A stretch of 50,475 nucleotides of DNA from a virus: the IMG/VR virus record IMGVR_UViG_3300049791_000009, positions 1-50,475 of that record; one strand, 5' to 3'. Below, in pieces: positions 27,704 through 34,617 of this stretch; the first letter of the stretch is position 1, and the number at the start of each line of letters is the position of its first letter. The translations under genes were made by a program, and so were the position numbers. The notes under the pieces were generated by a model, which did not search any database, was not told where the DNA came from, and was given only the letters and a program-made list of their open reading frames with translations.

Positions 27704-28347
27704 TATTTACGCGCCTCCCACCGCTCGAAAGCGCTAATCATCATCTTACATTGCTCACTACGAAGTACATCATCAACAGTAAAGTGGATGGTATGCACTG
27801 GCAGGTCAAGTTCCTCAACCATCTTAATGAACTCAGCGAGGCCACTCCCCCTGAATAGGGGGCTAGTCTGCGCCACATCACCACACAGGACAAGCTTACT
27901 ATATTTGCCCATCCGAGTGACCAACACCTTAATCTGCTCAAAAGACATGTTCTGGCATTCGTCCACAATCACCAAGGCGTTATCCCAAGTGAGACCCTGG
28001 ATGTGCTCAAGCATGTAGTACTGGATGCGTCGATTCTTCTCCAAATCCTCCTGATGAGCAATGCCTACACCATGAGCAATGAAGTTCTGTTGCAGGGGGC
28101 GAATCCAAGGGAGAAGCTTCTCACGCTCCCCTCCTGGTAGGAAGCCGTTAGTGTTGGCAAAGGAGACGTTAGGGCGGGCTAGGATCACCTGGCTCTTACG
28201 AGCCCCGTCAAGCCACTCTACAGCTCGACCTATAGCACCATATGTCTTGCCAGTCCCGGCGCTCCCATACGCGATTACAGGCATGTTCTTGCGGTCATGG
28301 AGAGCTACTTCATAGAGCTCGTGTTTTTTAGTTGGTTGAAGTTCCAT
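27703..28347 (-). CDS. phoH: PhoH-like ATPase
   Basis: A 214-aa P-loop NTPase of the PhoH family. Walker A is AYGSAGTGKTYG near residues 27-38 and Walker B is LVIVDECQNM near 125-134, followed by the KVLVTRMGKYSKLVLCGD segment typical of the family. PhoH proteins are common in lytic phages and are thought to act on RNA or in phosphate stress; the precise phage role is unknown. It has coupled overlaps on both sides. Confidence 0.92.
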   Translation of the reverse strand: MELQPTKKHELYEVALHDRKNMPVIAYGSAGTGKTYGAIGRAVEWLDGARKSQVILARPNVSFANTNGFLPGGEREKLLPWIRPLQQNFIAHGVGIAHQEDLEKNRRIQYYMLEHIQGLTWDNALVIVDECQNMSFEQIKVLVTRMGKYSKLVLCGDVAQTSPLFRGSGLAEFIKMVEELDLPVHTIHFTVDDVLRSEQCKMMISAFERWEARK

Positions 28348-28470
28348 TTAAGTCACCACATAGGAGAAGAAAAGCACCAACAGAAATGCAGTGTTAATTA
28401 CCAACATGGCAAGGGGAGATTGCCCCGATAACCTTTGCTGGAAAACTATCACCACAAGGTTTGTTAACAT
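28348..28470 (-). CDS. Small membrane protein before PhoH
   Basis: A 40-aa ORF with two hydrophobic stretches (LTNLVVIVF and MLVINTAFLLVLFFSYVV) filling the gap between the phosphoesterase and PhoH genes and ending against the PhoH start. The ribosome binding site is weak, so the start is uncertain. Unknown function. Confidence 0.5.
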   Translation of the reverse strand: MLTNLVVIVFQQRLSGQSPLAMLVINTAFLLVLFFSYVVT

Positions 28471-28493
28471 TAGAGATACTAGTACCAACACCT

Positions 28494-29261
28494 TTAAACA
28501 CCAAGCAACCTCTCTACGCTAACTTGCTCCAAATCATACATGCCATCATGAACATTATGCAGCTTGAAACAACCCCTAAAATGGTTATTGCCTTGAAAGC
28601 CCTTGTACTCCTCGTCGTGGAGGTAACAGCTACCCCCAACGAGAGCGCTAATCTTTCTACCATCGTTGAGGTATTCCTGAGCGTATTTAAACGTCTGCTC
28701 ATGTCCTTGTACGAACGATAGCTTAAGCTTGTTAAGGCGATATTCAGCAGTGCCGCCAATAGGCTTCCCAGACATAGCGTTATATGCATAATGGACAAAG
28801 TGAACTCCCTCAATCTCAACAGGTTTTAGGAAAGGGTGAACTTTGAATCCGTACTCTCCAATAACTTCTGGGAGGTTTATCAAGCCCTTCAGTTCGTTGA
28901 AGCGATCAACACGCTGCTCGTGGTTGCCCATTGTAAAGTGTAGCGCAGGGTTGTACACTTTCTTTTTATTAACCCATTGGCGGTATTGTAGTTCCCATAG
29001 TGGACGCATCAGAAACTCTAAGCCCATCTCTCCTGCATCTACATCTGCCTTCACCTCTGCCCCATCAAACACTTGGCGGTTGTTCTTAGGGAAGTCATAG
29101 TGGCATAGGCTCTTCATATCGAAGTGGTCACCAATATGTACAATGGCATCAGGGCGCCAACTGACAATGAGTTGTCCTACAGCTTCCAGCAGAGGGCGAT
29201 TCAACTCAAGATTGTCAGGGCGGATCTGGCTATCCGGGATTATTAGGATATTCTTACTCAA
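28494..29261 (-). CDS. Calcineurin-like metallophosphoesterase
   Basis: A 255-aa enzyme with the metal-binding motifs of the family in order: IIPDSQ near residue 10 (first motif, Gln in place of His), GDHFD near 43, GNHEQR near 113 and VQGHEQ near 206. The start is a TTG overlapping the stop of the DUF3310 gene. Phage enzymes of this kind may act on DNA or RNA ends or on nucleotides; which substrate is used here is not known. Confidence 0.9.
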   Translation of the reverse strand: MSKNILIIPDSQIRPDNLELNRPLLEAVGQLIVSWRPDAIVHIGDHFDMKSLCHYDFPKNNRQVFDGAEVKADVDAGEMGLEFLMRPLWELQYRQWVNKKKVYNPALHFTMGNHEQRVDRFNELKGLINLPEVIGEYGFKVHPFLKPVEIEGVHFVHYAYNAMSGKPIGGTAEYRLNKLKLSFVQGHEQTFKYAQEYLNDGRKISALVGGSCYLHDEEYKGFQGNNHFRGCFKLHNVHDGMYDLEQVSVERLLGV

Positions 29262-29575
29262 GAGTGGTCACCATACTTGTGGGCTAGCAGTAACTGCGCA
29301 TAATGGATGACTTTCTTCAAGTCTTCAGCCCCCCCTTTAGCCGCGTGACGACAGGCGTACTTCACTATGTTGCCCTCACAGAAGCCCAAGTTGTTCTCTT
29401 GGATGAACTCAATGGGCTGTATCTTCATTGTCTTGTAGTGAGCACCCCCCACTTGCTCATCTAGCGGGTTACTCTCTAGCACCTTCTCTTGTGACATAAC
29501 CTTACGCTCCAAGTGATTGGCTTTACCCCATTCAGGGAACTTACTGTGCATAAAGGCCTCGTGCTCAGGGCTCAT
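29258..29575 (-). CDS. DUF3310 protein (nucleotide kinase-associated family)
   Basis: A 105-aa protein. The core QVGGAHYKTMKIQPIEFI followed by GNIVKYACRHAAKGG and DLKKVIHYAQLLL is the signature of DUF3310, very common in tailed phages and sometimes fused to nucleotide kinase or pyrophosphohydrolase domains. Here it stands alone. The first 27 residues are less conserved, so an internal ATG (MSQEK) may be the true start. Confidence 0.9.
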   Translation of the reverse strand: MSPEHEAFMHSKFPEWGKANHLERKVMSQEKVLESNPLDEQVGGAHYKTMKIQPIEFIQENNLGFCEGNIVKYACRHAAKGGAEDLKKVIHYAQLLLAHKYGDHS

Positions 29576-29814
29576 TGAGTCACTCGCTTGTCCATCTCCC
29601 CGTTAGTCACTTCACAGCGTACAGTGTTGTAACCCTTAAGCGCAATGTAATCAAACATTGCCCTAATCTGCTTCTTAGTAATAGCGTCGAACTGATCTAC
29701 ATAATTCGTAGCAGCTTCCTCCCCTACATCAGCTCGTAGGTTGAACACAATGGCACAACGGTTCCAAGTACGCAGACAAACATTCTGTACGTCATCAAAC
29801 TTAGGGCTATTCAT
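29572..29814 (-). CDS. Small conserved protein downstream of HNH endonuclease
   Basis: An 80-aa protein from ATG 29814, which overlaps the end of the HNH gene (GATGAATAG); the open frame goes further up but the protein-like part starts here (MNSPKFDDVQNVCLRTWNR). It is mixed helical, with two Cys and no known motif. Function unknown. Confidence 0.65.
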   Translation of the reverse strand: MNSPKFDDVQNVCLRTWNRCAIVFNLRADVGEEAATNYVDQFDAITKKQIRAMFDYIALKGYNTVRCEVTNGEMDKRVTQ

Positions 29815-30265
29815 CTTCTTCAATGTCACTTCCTTCATCAAGTTCGAGTTGTTCTTCTTTAGACGTCTCTCGACGTTTCTTAGCAATATCAATTTCTTCA
29901 CGAGACTTCTCTGAGTGGCAAGCTTTACAAAGGAGTTGTAAATTTTCTGGCTCACAAAAGAGCCGCTCTATACAATCATCCCAAGTGGTCCACCCAACGG
30001 CGGGATCAACAACCGGGATAATGTGGTCCACAAAGATCGCTTTCATCCTCTTGCGTTTCTCATCGTCGTAGTAAGTGGGGGCCACCTCAGCCCCACATCC
30101 GTCGCATCGGTATAGCCCACGAGATATGTGGGCCTTCTTCTTACATGCTTGGATAGGCTGCCACTTTCTGGAAGCGCTACGTAGGTTATTCTTAACAAAG
30201 CTTCGGAACTGAGCTTCGGTCCATCGACCTCCACAGCGAGTCAGCTCGCCTCTTGGCCTAGCCAT
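29807..30265 (-). CDS. HNH endonuclease with zinc-binding Cys pairs
   Basis: A 152-aa protein from the ATG of MARPRGELTRCGG (three residues upstream are possible). It has a CDGCGAEV pair near residue 55, the HNH core AIFVDHIIPV near 78, and ENLQLLCKACHSEKS near 110. This is the Cys-containing HNH type of phage proteins such as endonuclease VII-like and packaging-associated nucleases, without a DNA-binding AP2 domain. The C-terminus is highly acidic. It may process DNA in recombination or replication; a homing role is less likely. Confidence 0.85.
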   Translation of the reverse strand: MARPRGELTRCGGRWTEAQFRSFVKNNLRSASRKWQPIQACKKKAHISRGLYRCDGCGAEVAPTYYDDEKRKRMKAIFVDHIIPVVDPAVGWTTWDDCIERLFCEPENLQLLCKACHSEKSREEIDIAKKRRETSKEEQLELDEGSDIEEDE

Positions 30266-30743
30266 GATTGGCAAACTCCCCGTGCAGATTTTCCCTAATC
30301 TTCATTGCGGCTTCAGTGGCTGACTCTATGTCCTTAAAACTCCCATAGTATTTTTTGTCTATGACAACTTTAAAGGTCTTTCTCCCCTTGCCGCTTGAAA
30401 CCCCCTTCACGCCACTTGAGCTATTAGCGTTGCATTTCCTATTCATGCGATTTTGGAAAGGCTCGCACTCCCTCAAGTTTCCCCAAGAGTTGTTCAATCG
30501 ATCTGTGTCCTTGTGGTCCACTAAGTCTTTGGGCCAAACCCCCTTGACGTAGAGAACCGCAAGATGGTGGGCACTGTATAATAGTGTATCGATGCGGATC
30601 AGCAGATACCCTCGGCTATTAACTCCCCCCGCCTTGTCCCCGATCTTGACGCTATTGGTCGTGCTCACGAGCCAAGTAAAGTCCCCGGATTCAGGGTCAT
30701 AGTATAGAAGCTCTTTTAATCTTTCTTGTGTGAGCTTAGCCAA
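30258..30743 (-). CDS. HNH homing-type endonuclease with AP2-like domain
   Basis: A 161-aa protein. The N-terminal third (LKELLYYDPESGDFTWL, then GGVNSRGYLLIRID) is the typical start of HNH_3-type homing enzymes. The core is KDLVDHKDTDRLNNSWGNLR near residues 72-91, with an Asn in the third catalytic position region. The C-terminal part (SSGVKGVS, then KYYGSFKDIESATEAAMKI) is an AP2-like DNA-binding domain. Its layout is the same as that of the endonuclease inside the polymerase gene. It seems inserted between two other genes without breaking them. Confidence 0.9.
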   Translation of the reverse strand: MAKLTQERLKELLYYDPESGDFTWLVSTTNSVKIGDKAGGVNSRGYLLIRIDTLLYSAHHLAVLYVKGVWPKDLVDHKDTDRLNNSWGNLRECEPFQNRMNRKCNANSSSGVKGVSSGKGRKTFKVVIDKKYYGSFKDIESATEAAMKIRENLHGEFANHG

Positions 30744-30887
30744 TCAGCCCACCTCTTGGTCAAACAAGTCTTCAAGCTCTCGTACATGACGACGAGCTTG
30801 CTCTTCTGTTATCCGCATTAGCGCCTCCACAATGAGCACTAACTCATTCTTACTATACTCACTCAACTTTTTACCCTGCCAACGCAT
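30744..30887 (-). CDS. Small helical protein after the exonuclease gene
   Basis: A 47-aa protein from ATG 30887, chosen because GAGGTGAAG lies just upstream and the gene overlaps the exonuclease end (MRWQGKKLSEYSK). It is helical and charged (ITEEQARRHVRELEDLF). Unknown function. Confidence 0.6.
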   Translation of the reverse strand: MRWQGKKLSEYSKNELVLIVEALMRITEEQARRHVRELEDLFDQEVG

Positions 30888-31764
30888 AGTCTTCACCTCG
30901 TTCATCATAGGGGGTGTAGTGCACAGGCTCACCTTTCTCGTCCAACTCTCGGATCATCCAGAGTAGCGCCGCCTGCTCTTTCAACTCAACTCTCCAGTCT
31001 TCGCCATACTTCTTCTCATATAATCCTGCCACGCATTCAAACATTGCTCCTTCTGCCTCAAGCTCAGCAAGGGACTCATGAGCAAGGACCGCACCTGCGC
31101 CCCGTAAACCTGGGATGTTGTCGACGGTATCGCCTGTGATAAGCTGGCTATAAAAGAATTTAATTCCTGTACCTTTAACTGACTTTCTGTCTTTACTGAG
31201 ACTGATCTCACCGATGAAATCCACCCGCTTAGGGCCGAATTGAGGCTGCTTGCCACATTCCCAGCCAAAGTGCATGCCGGGAACCATACGGAGGTCTTTA
31301 TCGCGTGAACAACAAATAACATCCAACTTCTCCCCGCTGCGTACAAGTTCCACACAGATCATATCGTCTGCTTCCATACCTTCAGCGACTACACACTCGT
31401 AGTTAGCGAGCATATACTCTCTGATGTTATTGTAGTGGAACGGCTTCTCTTGCTTACGAGTACCTTTGTACTCTTTCTGTTTAGCCACTTCAAAGCGGAA
31501 GTTAGGCTTGAACTCAACTGGCTCCTTACCTTCGTGTACACGCTTCTTGTTAAGACTCTTAGTGAGCTTCCTGTCACCAGTGAGGTAGAGGACACTAGGC
31601 TCAGTAGCCCAGCATAGTGCCTCAATTTCCCTCACCTTGTCATCAAGGAGGGCTGCTACATAGTCAAACTCTCTGACGACTAACTCACCTGTTACTTCGT
31701 CAATGAACTGGCCGCAGTTAGCAATTTCATACACCAAGATGTCACTGTCGATTAAGCATTGCAT
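30871..31764 (-). CDS. 5'-3' exonuclease (T7 gp6 / FLAP family)
   Basis: A 297-aa nuclease that removes primers and degrades host DNA. The metal ligands show in LIDSDILVY (residues 4-12), EADDMICV near 128, CSRDKDLRM near 148 and GDTVDNIPGLRG near 208, the helix-hairpin-helix region. Length matches T7 gp6 (about 300 aa). Upstream and downstream small genes overlap it. Confidence 0.92.
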   Translation of the reverse strand: MQCLIDSDILVYEIANCGQFIDEVTGELVVREFDYVAALLDDKVREIEALCWATEPSVLYLTGDRKLTKSLNKKRVHEGKEPVEFKPNFRFEVAKQKEYKGTRKQEKPFHYNNIREYMLANYECVVAEGMEADDMICVELVRSGEKLDVICCSRDKDLRMVPGMHFGWECGKQPQFGPKRVDFIGEISLSKDRKSVKGTGIKFFYSQLITGDTVDNIPGLRGAGAVLAHESLAELEAEGAMFECVAGLYEKKYGEDWRVELKEQAALLWMIRELDEKGEPVHYTPYDERGEDYALAG

Positions 31765-31957
31765 TTAGTTGCCCCGAGATCACCAACACTTTAATCCTCA
31801 TTAGCCCTGAAGACAAGGTAAAACTATTGCTCCCCATGAAATTACTCAGCCTTAGCGTTGAACTAATGACTTCATCTTCTAGCTTAGTTCGCTCAGCATT
31901 CCAAGTTTCTGCCTCGAACTTGTCGAACACTTCGTCCAACTCAGGATCATGCGCCAT
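31742..31957 (-). CDS. Small protein before the exonuclease
   Basis: A 71-aa protein from ATG 31957 (MAHDPELDEVFDKFEAE); the acidic first half and a hydrophobic C-terminus (LMRIKVLVISGQL) have no family I recognise. It overlaps the exonuclease start by 23 bp and has GGAGG-like sequence upstream (TGGAGGGGTTAATA). Confidence 0.65.
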   Translation of the reverse strand: MAHDPELDEVFDKFEAETWNAERTKLEDEVISSTLRLSNFMGSNSFTLSSGLMRIKVLVISGQLNAMLNRQ

Positions 31958-31959
31958 TA

Positions 31960-32058
31960 TTAACCCCTCCAAGTCGTGTTACAGATATGACACTTGTGCA
32001 TTAGGCCAAAATTATAGTGTTGGAATGGTGAGGTGCCGCACTTCGGGCACTTACTCAT
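31960..32058 (-). CDS. Tiny zinc-ribbon protein
   Basis: A 32-aa protein with two Cys pairs, CPKC (residues 4-7) and CHIC (23-26), enough for one zinc ribbon, and a basic, aromatic body. Its ATG overlaps the end of the upstream gene. Small zinc ribbons in phages often bind nucleic acid or host proteins; the partner is unknown. Confidence 0.65.
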   Translation of the reverse strand: MSKCPKCGTSPFQHYNFGLMHKCHICNTTWRG

Positions 32059-32353
32059 TTTCACCCCCAAAGTCCTCTTCATACACAGCTTGGAGAGCAG
32101 CTAGCTCTAGCTCAGCCACTTCAATGAAGTTCTTAGCAGTCACCAAGAAGGGCTTCTCATCAGCTTGGATGTGCATATCAACCACCCTAGCTGCTACAAA
32201 AGCCTTGCGATAAAGATAAGGGTCTACCTCACTCTCACGGACAAAGGTGTCCCCCGCAAGATATAGGTAAGTCCCTTCAGGGAGTCCGTTCTCCTCCAAG
32301 TTGTCACTAACAATAGCTACAAACTCACCAGCTTTAAACTCTTTAGCTTCCAC
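32051..32353 (-). CDS. Conserved small acidic protein
   Basis: A 100-aa protein. A GTG at 32353 with TTGAGG 6 nt upstream is the best start, although the frame stays open a little further. The pattern GEFVAIVSDNL followed by GLPEGTYLYLAGD suggests a small beta-barrel, with an acidic helical tail (ELELAALQAVYEEDFGG). No known function; it sits in the replication block after SSB. Confidence 0.65.
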   Translation of the reverse strand: MEAKEFKAGEFVAIVSDNLEENGLPEGTYLYLAGDTFVRESEVDPYLYRKAFVAARVVDMHIQADEKPFLVTAKNFIEVAELELAALQAVYEEDFGGENE

Positions 32354-32432
32354 AGACAACCTCAATATTCTTATACATTAGTAGGACGAAGAGTAGTAGT
32401 ACGCATATCACACACCACCCAGCGTCACTCAT
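32343..32432 (-). CDS. Tiny single-span membrane protein
   Basis: A 29-aa ORF with one membrane helix (WCVICVLLLFVLLMY). It starts in an ATGA overlap with the stop of the gene before and overlaps the next gene, as expected for a translated member of the operon. Unknown function. Confidence 0.5.
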   Translation of the reverse strand: MSDAGWCVICVLLLFVLLMYKNIEVVCGS

Positions 32433-32608
32433 TCTTCACCAAGGGCTTCGCTAATAGCGGTTAGCTCAGGCTCACTGAAAGGCCCCTCCTCGTGAAGGCG
32501 GTCTAGGTCAACCCAGCGACCCCCTGCAACGATAGTTTTATGGGCCATAGTAAACCCATGCATCTCCCAATCGTACAACCAAGCCCCATTAGGGTAGATG
32601 TAGATCAC
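32429..32608 (-). CDS. Small protein after SSB
   Basis: A 59-aa protein starting at a GTG (or the TTG just before it) that overlaps the SSB stop. The sequence IYIYPNGAWLYDWEMHGF is aromatic; the second half is acidic and helical. Function unknown. Confidence 0.6.
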   Translation of the reverse strand: MIYIYPNGAWLYDWEMHGFTMAHKTIVAGGRWVDLDRLHEEGPFSEPELTAISEALGEE

Positions 32609-33312
32609 CAAGGATCATCCTCCCCCTCTACTCCATCTTCCTCAACCTCTACTGCGGCCTCAGGAGCTGCCTTACGATTTGGCTTGGCTATGACTTTCTT
32701 AACTGGAGCCTTGTCATGCAGGGCGTCATCAAGAGCGCTGCCATTAAACTCCAAGCTCTCCTTGATCTTCTCCTGCATCCACTCAGGAAGGGACTTAAAG
32801 ATCTCTAGGTCAGGGTTGTCAATCAATAATACCTTAGGTGGGTTAACCAACTCAGGTGCCTTAGCAGCTTCCTTAGGTCGCATTGGGGCTACAGAACTAA
32901 CTCCATTACGCATCTGACCTTTACTTTCGTATTGGTTGATGGTAACCATGCATGGAGCGCTCACCAACAAGGTGAAGTCGCCACCAAAGTTCTCCTCAGG
33001 ATCAAGGGCTTTGTAGCGCTTAGTAGAGGTGGCAAGGTCTACTTCAAGGCTCAGTAGTGGGAACTGTTCAGACAACCAACGGGGCTTATCGTCTTGGTCT
33101 TCGCCATCTTCATCCTTACAGAACTCGTCCAAGAACTCATAGGTGAGGTATACAGTCTGAGCTGGGGGCTTAGCTACCCCTTTATAGGCTCGCTGCTCCT
33201 GTACACCGAAGTCAATTACTTGTACAACACGAGCTGGATATGTGCCAGCTTCCATTGCTTCCTGTTGTGGGCCTTTGGCCACAGATTTTACTTTGCGGGC
33301 ATTAAGCGCCAT
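32605..33312 (-). CDS. Single-stranded DNA-binding protein
   Basis: A 235-aa protein like the SSB of T7-like and phiEco32-like phages: an N-terminal beta-barrel (GTYPARVVQVIDFGVQEQR near residues 24-42, then QTVYLTYEFLDEF) and an acidic tail ending EEDGVEGEDDPW, which in such proteins recruits polymerase and helicase. It lies between polymerase and exonuclease genes. Confidence 0.85.
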   Translation of the reverse strand: MALNARKVKSVAKGPQQEAMEAGTYPARVVQVIDFGVQEQRAYKGVAKPPAQTVYLTYEFLDEFCKDEDGEDQDDKPRWLSEQFPLLSLEVDLATSTKRYKALDPEENFGGDFTLLVSAPCMVTINQYESKGQMRNGVSSVAPMRPKEAAKAPELVNPPKVLLIDNPDLEIFKSLPEWMQEKIKESLEFNGSALDDALHDKAPVKKVIAKPNRKAAPEAAVEVEEDGVEGEDDPW

Positions 33313-33313
33313 A

Positions 33314-33601
33314 TTATTTCACCACCTTGTATTCAATTCGTTTAACTTCAATTGGCTCAACTTCAATCAATTCCTCTGGGCTGTCATACTCATAATCGGA
33401 GTAATAGGAGCCCGAGCGGGAATCATAGTAAGCATAGTGTTTGCCAGATGCTTTATGTAACAAGACCACCTCTTTAATGTCATAGTCTTTGTATTGGTTC
33501 ACCCAGTCGCTAGCCTCCACAATGACATACTCATCACCATCCTGGGCTTTGCCATAGTTGATGAATTCCTTGAGCTCTTCGTCAATCTTTATACTTGGCA
33601 T
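33314..33601 (-). CDS. Small acidic, Tyr-rich protein after polymerase
   Basis: A 95-aa protein from ATG 33601 (MPSIKIDEELKEF), with AGGGAAAA upstream. The middle is rich in Tyr, Asp and Ser (YAYYDSRSGSYYSDYEYD) and the end is charged. No family recognised; the neighbours place it in the replication block. Confidence 0.65.
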   Translation of the reverse strand: MPSIKIDEELKEFINYGKAQDGDEYVIVEASDWVNQYKDYDIKEVVLLHKASGKHYAYYDSRSGSYYSDYEYDSPEELIEVEPIEVKRIEYKVVK

Positions 33602-33614
33602 CAGTTTGTTTTCC

Positions 33615-34178
33615 CTAGTGTATGTCGCTATACGATTGGCCGAACTGTACTTCACAGTCTAGCTCTCGATCTAATTTAAGTTCATTGTTAGTCTTGTCCA
33701 TAGCCTTGCGGATATGCTCCACTACTCTGCCTCGCATCCCTTCCCTAACTTGCCAAACTCCTTCATCGTGGAAGGTTGCTAGCATAGGTGGGCCTCCTGT
33801 CCTGACGTACTTAATCCAGGTATCGAACGCCCATACACCAGTGCTCTGATTAGCTGTACTAAACCTATCACGATCATGTCTGAGCACATGCCATATACCA
33901 CTGACAGGGTTCAATAGCCACTTGCCGCCAAGACAAGACTTAACTTCCATGTCTTCAGCAACTTTCTTAACAGACCAGTTTAGTTTCCAGTACGCATCTA
34001 GTAATGTTTGTGCCTCCTTTAAGCTAACCTTAGCTGTGCGGGCCAAAGTGGCAGCCCCAGATCCGTAGGTAGCAGCGTAATTAGTTGACTTCGCGTCCCC
34101 CCTTACAGCTTTGATGCGCTTGAATAGCTTGTCTTGCTCCTCAGGCGGTAGGTCTTTCATCTGCTGCAAGCTTAGCAT
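33615..34178 (-). CDS. DNA polymerase, C-terminal part (motifs B and C)
   Basis: The second half of a family A polymerase, 187 aa. Motif B is R26 to G39 (RGDAKSTNYAATYG), with the Lys that contacts the incoming nucleotide. Motif C is F136-HDE (residues 137-139), with the catalytic Asp. The ATG at 34178 lies inside the end of the HNH gene, with GAGAGGG about 10 nt upstream, so separate translation is possible. Residues 2-25 continue logically from the end of the N-terminal part, so no polymerase sequence seems to be missing. The two halves share the same reading frame, but stop codons lie between them. Confidence 0.92.
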   Translation of the reverse strand: MLSLQQMKDLPPEEQDKLFKRIKAVRGDAKSTNYAATYGSGAATLARTAKVSLKEAQTLLDAYWKLNWSVKKVAEDMEVKSCLGGKWLLNPVSGIWHVLRHDRDRFSTANQSTGVWAFDTWIKYVRTGGPPMLATFHDEGVWQVREGMRGRVVEHIRKAMDKTNNELKLDRELDCEVQFGQSYSDIH

Positions 34179-34617
34179 TTATGTAGGCCCTCTCTGCCTC
34201 TTCTGGCGTATCAAACTGGCCTAACCTGACCCCACACAGGTTTGCCGTATATTTGCCAGTGTCTCGTCTCTTAGACACCCCCAAAATACCTAGTAAATTA
34301 TCTGCATGTGGTTTATGCAGGTTAAGGGCGTTCTCCTTTTTGTTACTCACTCGAAGGTTTTCAATCCTATTATCGGCCTTAACCCCATTGATGTGGTCGA
34401 GTAGTGGGGGCAACACTCCGTTGTGCATCAGCCAGATAAGCCTGTGTAGATAGTATCTCTTACCTAAGATAGATAGGGTCATATAGCCACGTACACCTAT
34501 TGTCCCTACCGCAACCCCGGCCTCCCATTGCTTATAAGCCTTACTCCTGAGCAGATTACCATCCGAGTATTGGTAGTTTTGTTTTAAGTAACCTATTAGT
34601 GATTCTTCTGATACCAT
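34141..34617 (-). CDS. HNH homing endonuclease interrupting the DNA polymerase gene
   Basis: A 158-aa homing enzyme with the HNH core PPLLDHINGVKADNRIENLR near residues 71-90 and a C-terminal AP2-like domain (LLGILGVSKRRDTGKY, then GVRLGQFDTPEEAERAY). The ORF overlaps the end of the N-terminal polymerase part by 22 bp and the start of the C-terminal part by 38 bp, in a different frame. It fills the whole insertion, leaving no room for a group I intron core. It is therefore best seen as a free-standing endonuclease gene that has split the polymerase. Confidence 0.93.
   Translation of the reverse strand: MVSEESLIGYLKQNYQYSDGNLLRSKAYKQWEAGVAVGTIGVRGYMTLSILGKRYYLHRLIWLMHNGVLPPLLDHINGVKADNRIENLRVSNKKENALNLHKPHADNLLGILGVSKRRDTGKYTANLCGVRLGQFDTPEEAERAYINAKLAADERPTA

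Noticed and set aside
34178-34600. Group I intron in the DNA polymerase gene
   Set aside because: The HNH ORF with its complete N-terminal, HNH and AP2-like parts covers the whole insertion and runs into both flanking coding parts, leaving no room for the conserved intron core. RNA data would still be decisive.
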